From SSEF01 sp964398485 (lineage in GTDB: Bacteria > Patescibacteriota > Minisyncoccia > Moranbacterales > UBA1568): a stretch of 7,911 bases of DNA. The stretch spans positions 1 to 7,911 of the forward strand of contig CAYNMD010000033.1 in NCBI GenBank assembly GCA_964398485.1. Reading direction: 5' to 3'. Under the pieces are notes generated by a model, which worked only from the letters and a program-made list of their open reading frames with translations, ran no database searches and had not been told where the DNA came from. The position numbers and the translations under genes are program-made. This document shows positions 5,305 to 7,911 of this stretch, piece by piece (positions within the stretch are counted from its first letter, which is position 1; each line of letters opens with the position of its first letter).

Positions 5305-7416
5305 TTATTTATTTTCGAGACGCATTCGAGCATCAAGAACCCGAAAAGTTTGCCCATCTGGGGCGATGGCAAGCGGATTGATATCAAGCTCGGTAATTTC
5401 TGGAAAACGTACGGCAATTTCTGAAAGAAGGGCAATGTAGCGTTTAAGTTCTGCTCGATTGATGGGATTTTGACCCCTTGCTCCATCAAGAAGGGGCGCT
5501 GCTTGGAGTTCGCCGAGCATTTGTTCGATATCTTGTTCAGTGAGTGGGGCAAAACGCATAGCTACGTCTTTAAATATTTCCACATAGATACCACCAAGAC
5601 CAACTACTACTAATGTTCCTAATCCAGGCTCTTTCTTGAGTCCTAAGAGGAGTTCGAGAGACTTGGGTGCTGCCATCTCTACGGCGATTGCCCCCTCAAG
5701 GTGAGCTGATGGCGCATGTTGCTTTACGGTATGGATAAGATGCTCATAGGCGATGCCAGCCTCATTCGGGTAGACATCGAGAATAACTCCGCCCACATCT
5801 GATTTATGAATGATGTCTGGAGAGGCTATTTTGAGAGCAATAGGCTTCCCAAGGCGCTGAGCAAAGTGAGTGGCTGCCTCTCCTGAAGTAACCATTTCAC
5901 TCTTAAGGAAAGGGAATCCGTAGGCTTTGAGGAATTGAGTTGTTTTTTCTTCGCCTAATTGCTCTGATTGATCAGTACGTGCTTCGGTTATGATTTGTTT
6001 GGCTTTGTCGATATCTGGCGAATGGGTAGGTATTGAAGTTCCTTTGGTCTTATTTTCTTCTTGCCATTTTTTCATGGTAGCCAGAGCGCCGAGCATACGA
6101 GCTCCTCGTTCGGGGTAGTGGGTATTTATGATATGAGCATTACTCAAGGCCTCCTCTCCGCGCCTGGTGAGATGTAAGCCAGAGAAAACGGTCACGAGGG
6201 GGAGTTTGGGATATCGTTTATGGAGTTTGATAATCGCTTCTGCTGTCGCTCTATCTTCGGTCATGGTTTGGGGAGTGAGAATGATCAGCATCATATCAAC
6301 AGCATCATCTTGGGCGATAATTTGGAGAGCTTGTTCATAACGGTCTGCCCGAGCATCACCAAGGACATCAATAGGGTTGTGAACACTTCCGGCTGGTGGT
6401 AAGACTGATTTGAGGAGAGCAGTGGTATGGGGATGGAGCGAGGCTAGTTCGAGTCCATTTTGAACAGCAGCATCAGTTGCTAAAACACCGAGTCCGCCAG
6501 CATTCGTTACAATCGCTACCCGGTTTCCTTTGGGAAGTGGATTATGGGCAAAGACAGAGAGGAGCTCTAGAAGGTCTTGGAAGCTGGTTGCCCGAAGTAT
6601 GCCTGCTTGGCGAAAAAGAGCGGTGTAAGCCGCATCACTTCCGGCTACGGCTCCCGTGTGAGAGCTCGACGCGTTCGTACCAGCGTCGGTAGCTCCAGAT
6701 TTGAGAGCAATAACGGGCTTCTTTTTTTTGAGAAGTGTTTTCCCAATCTCAATAATTTTTTGAGCCTCGGTGAGTCCTTCGGTATAAAAACCAACAACTT
6801 TACTGGTCTCATCTGCAGCAAAGTGAGTAAGAAGACTTTTTTCATCGATGGTTGCTTTATTGCCAATAGAGGCAAAAGTCGAGAAGCCAAGCTTTTGTTT
6901 AGTGATATCAAGGAAGGCACTGGTGAGAGCTCCACTTTGAGAGAAAAAGGCAATAGGCCCGTCAATGGGGATGGTTGAGGCAAAGGAGGCATTCAGGAAA
7001 AGCTTTGGTCTGATAAAGCCCAAACAATTTGGTCCGAGCAATTCAATCTTGAATTCCTTGGCGATGGCAATAATTTCTTCTTCGAGCGCTAGGCCAGGGG
7101 GGCCCGTCTCTCTAAAGCCAGCGGAAATAACAACTGCGGCCCGAACCATTTTTTCTCCAGCTTCACGGAGTACTACCGGGACAATAGCCGCTGGGACAAT
7201 AATAATGGCAAGATCGATTTCCTCAGGCAGGTCTTTTATAGAGGCAAAACAAGTCTTACCAAAGAGCTCTCCCCCTTTTGGGTTGATGAGGAAAATTTTT
7301 CCTCGGAAATCACTTTTGACAAGATTTTTGGCGATATCATTACCCACTGAACCTGGCTGGGTTGAGGCGCCGACAACGGCAATGCTCTTCGGAGAGAAAA
7401 GGGTATGTAAAGACAT
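5305..7416 (-). CDS. ADP-forming acetyl/acyl-CoA synthetase, fused alpha-beta (acetate-CoA ligase family)
   Basis: 703 residues, the normal length for fused alpha-beta ADP-forming synthetases. These catalyse acyl-CoA + ADP + Pi to acid + CoA + ATP, a substrate-level phosphorylation step of fermentation in the cytoplasm. Domain order: CoA-binding Rossmann domain at the N-terminus (SIAVVGAS, 11-18; INPKGGE, 44-50); ligase-CoA domains with LGPNCLGF (127-134) and FSQSGAL (158-164); the catalytic phosphohistidine motif SSHTGAVAGSD with H253; a third flavodoxin-like domain opening RVAIVTNAGGLG (299-310); a linker near 450-485; then an ATP-grasp domain with IIHKSDVGGV (535-544), whose H537 matches the second, beta-side histidine, and ELDINPLAI (676-684) for metal binding. 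There is no C-terminal GNAT domain, so it is not a Pat-type protein acetyltransferase. A 17-base-spaced promoter lies upstream; the leader is A-rich without a ribosome binding site. The acyl substrate (acetyl, propionyl, aryl) cannot be told. Confidence 0.93.
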   Translation of the reverse strand: MSLHTLFSPKSIAVVGASTQPGSVGNDIAKNLVKSDFRGKIFLINPKGGELFGKTCFASIKDLPEEIDLAIIIVPAAIVPVVLREAGEKMVRAAVVISAGFRETGPPGLALEEEIIAIAKEFKIELLGPNCLGFIRPKLFLNASFASTIPIDGPIAFFSQSGALTSAFLDITKQKLGFSTFASIGNKATIDEKSLLTHFAADETSKVVGFYTEGLTEAQKIIEIGKTLLKKKKPVIALKSGATDAGTNASSSHTGAVAGSDAAYTALFRQAGILRATSFQDLLELLSVFAHNPLPKGNRVAIVTNAGGLGVLATDAAVQNGLELASLHPHTTALLKSVLPPAGSVHNPIDVLGDARADRYEQALQIIAQDDAVDMMLIILTPQTMTEDRATAEAIIKLHKRYPKLPLVTVFSGLHLTRRGEEALSNAHIINTHYPERGARMLGALATMKKWQEENKTKGTSIPTHSPDIDKAKQIITEARTDQSEQLGEEKTTQFLKAYGFPFLKSEMVTSGEAATHFAQRLGKPIALKIASPDIIHKSDVGGVILDVYPNEAGIAYEHLIHTVKQHAPSAHLEGAIAVEMAAPKSLELLLGLKKEPGLGTLVVVGLGGIYVEIFKDVAMRFAPLTEQDIEQMLGELQAAPLLDGARGQNPINRAELKRYIALLSEIAVRFPEITELDINPLAIAPDGQTFRVLDARMRLENK

Positions 7417-7449
7417 TTTTTTGACGTTTTGTAGAGTTTGTTTTTCTCT

Positions 7450-7478
7450 ATTGTATCGGTTCTTTTTGTCCTTGACAA
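7450..7478 (-). promoter_or_regulatory. Promoter of the ADP-forming synthetase gene
   Basis: On the minus strand: TTGTCA (7478-7473, 5/6 to TTGACA), a 17-base spacer, then TACAAT (7455-7450, 5/6 to TATAAT). The predicted start near 7443 gives a leader of about 27 bases, A-rich, with no Shine-Dalgarno. The -10 context GATACAATA repeats the one before paralog B (846-854). Confidence 0.7.
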
Positions 7479-7480
7479 AA
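7464..7480. repeat. Inverted repeat at the shared -35 region (candidate operator)
   Basis: TTTTGTC (7464-7470), spacer CTT, GACAAAA (7474-7480): perfect seven-base arms. It covers the -35 hexamers of both divergent promoters. A dimeric regulator or simply the coincidence of two -35 boxes could explain it. Confidence 0.4.
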
Positions 7481-7499
7481 CATCTTAGATTGCTAGACT
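7472..7499 (+). promoter_or_regulatory. Promoter of the beta-helix surface protein gene
   Basis: A perfect TTGACA at 7472-7477, a 16-base spacer and TAGACT at 7494-7499 (4/6), helped by an extended TG at 7491-7492. The predicted start near 7506 gives a 21-base leader before the ATG at 7527 with no purine-rich ribosome binding site. The -35 shares five bases with the opposite-strand -35. Confidence 0.6.
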
Positions 7500-7526
7500 C
7501 GGGAGTCAGCCATTAATGTCCGCCTT

Positions 7527-7911
7527 ATGTCAGTTCATCCTGTCGCAAAGAATCGTTATTACCTCCCAGGAGCTCTCCTTTTTCTGGGACTTTTCGCTTT
7601 TATGCTTGGTCCTGGTTTTGTGTTTGGTGGATCAAAAAATATTTATGTTGACCGTGACAATAAAGGAAAAGAAGACGGGTCGCATGATCATCCCTATCGC
7701 TCTATCGACAAAGCTCTCAGTAAGGCAAAGAAGGGGAGCACGGTCTTTGTGGCTAAAGGACGCTATAAAACCAATGTCACTATTCCGAGGGATGTGAAAC
7801 TCGTTGGTGGAAAGAGTACCGGAGATGTTGTTATTGAAGGTGACAATGACAAGCCAACCGTAACCATGAAAGAGGATACGGAAATCAAGAAGATTACTAT
7901 CAAAGGTGGGC
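7527..7911 (+). CDS. Exported DUF1565 / right-handed beta-helix protein, 3' end beyond window
   Basis: The frame from ATG 7527 is open to the right edge (128 codons seen). Residues 1-10 are polar with K8 and R10, 11-34 form a hydrophobic signal/anchor segment (PGALLFLGLFAFMLGPG), and the mature part starts about residue 35. Residues 38-95 fit the DUF1565 opening pattern of surface beta-helix proteins: NIYVDRDNKGKEDGS, then HPYRSIDKAL (the usual P-x-x-T/S-I-x-x-A-L), AKKGSTVFVAKGRY and VTIPRDVKLVGG. After this come short repeating strands with Val/Ile every other residue (VVIEG, VTMKE, ITIKGG), the first coils of a beta-solenoid. Such proteins are secreted or surface-anchored, often adhesins or polysaccharide-acting enzymes; catalytic residues, if any, lie outside the window. 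A competing frame starting at ATG 7516 lacks any such pattern. Confidence 0.85.
   Translation, partial: MSVHPVAKNRYYLPGALLFLGLFAFMLGPGFVFGGSKNIYVDRDNKGKEDGSHDHPYRSIDKALSKAKKGSTVFVAKGRYKTNVTIPRDVKLVGGKSTGDVVIEGDNDKPTVTMKEDTEIKKITIKGG

Noticed and set aside
5178..5552. Minus-strand frame of 124 residues spanning the terminator
   Set aside because: It overlaps the true synthetase frame and crosses a strong hairpin, with no recognisable domain.
7516..7797. Plus-strand frame starting ATG 7516
   Set aside because: It is out of frame with the signal peptide and DUF1565 pattern that start at ATG 7527.
1..7911. tRNA, rRNA, CRISPR array, insertion sequence or attachment site
   Set aside because: No cloverleaf, no regularly spaced repeats, no transposase motifs and no terminal inverted repeats were seen on reading both strands.

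Overview
The window reads as a typical, gene-dense bacterial chromosome segment of moderate GC with short intergenic gaps. It has six complete or near-complete genes, one complete small orphan gene and one gene cut by the right edge. The gene mix is an exported right-handed beta-helix protein, a fused ADP-forming acyl-CoA synthetase, an O-antigen ligase-like polytopic protein, a GT4 glycosyltransferase and small exported unknowns. Together with the near-absence of Shine-Dalgarno sequences, this looks like a fermentative candidate-phylum (Patescibacteria/CPR-like) genome. That placement is an inference from gene content and style; no marker gene is present to prove it.

Layout, left to right. 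(1) Positions 4-1648 carry two tandem genes for secreted, four-cysteine paralogs of unknown function that share a strikingly conserved C-terminal block. A strong terminator separates them, and it abuts an extended -10 promoter for the second copy. (2) Positions 1674-3722, minus strand, hold an O-antigen ligase/polymerase-like membrane protein and, upstream of it in the same direction, a class I SAM methyltransferase. The two are probably co-transcribed. (3) Positions 3741-4955, plus strand, hold a GT4 glycosyltransferase that diverges from the methyltransferase. Only 18 bases separate the start codons, and the promoters overlap. Regions 2 and 3 form a small surface-glycan module. (4) Positions 4973-5300 hold a small single-pass membrane protein with its own promoter and a textbook terminator. 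(5) Positions 5305-7416, minus strand, encode a 703-residue fused ADP-forming acetyl/acyl-CoA synthetase, an ATP-yielding step of fermentation. (6) Positions 7417-7526 are a divergent promoter region in which two -35 boxes overlap inside a perfect inverted repeat. (7) From 7527 to the right edge runs the N-terminal part of an exported DUF1565/beta-helix surface protein.

The most interesting reading is twofold. First, the secreted paralog pair appears to be an uncharacterised family with a near-invariant Trp/Asp/Cys-rich core; the copies differ in base composition. Second, recognisable promoters repeatedly sit so close to start codons that the predicted transcripts are leaderless, and no clear ribosome binding site is seen before any gene. 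Functions of the glycan module and the synthetase rest on motifs read from the translated sequence. The functions of the paralogs and the small membrane protein are not known to me.
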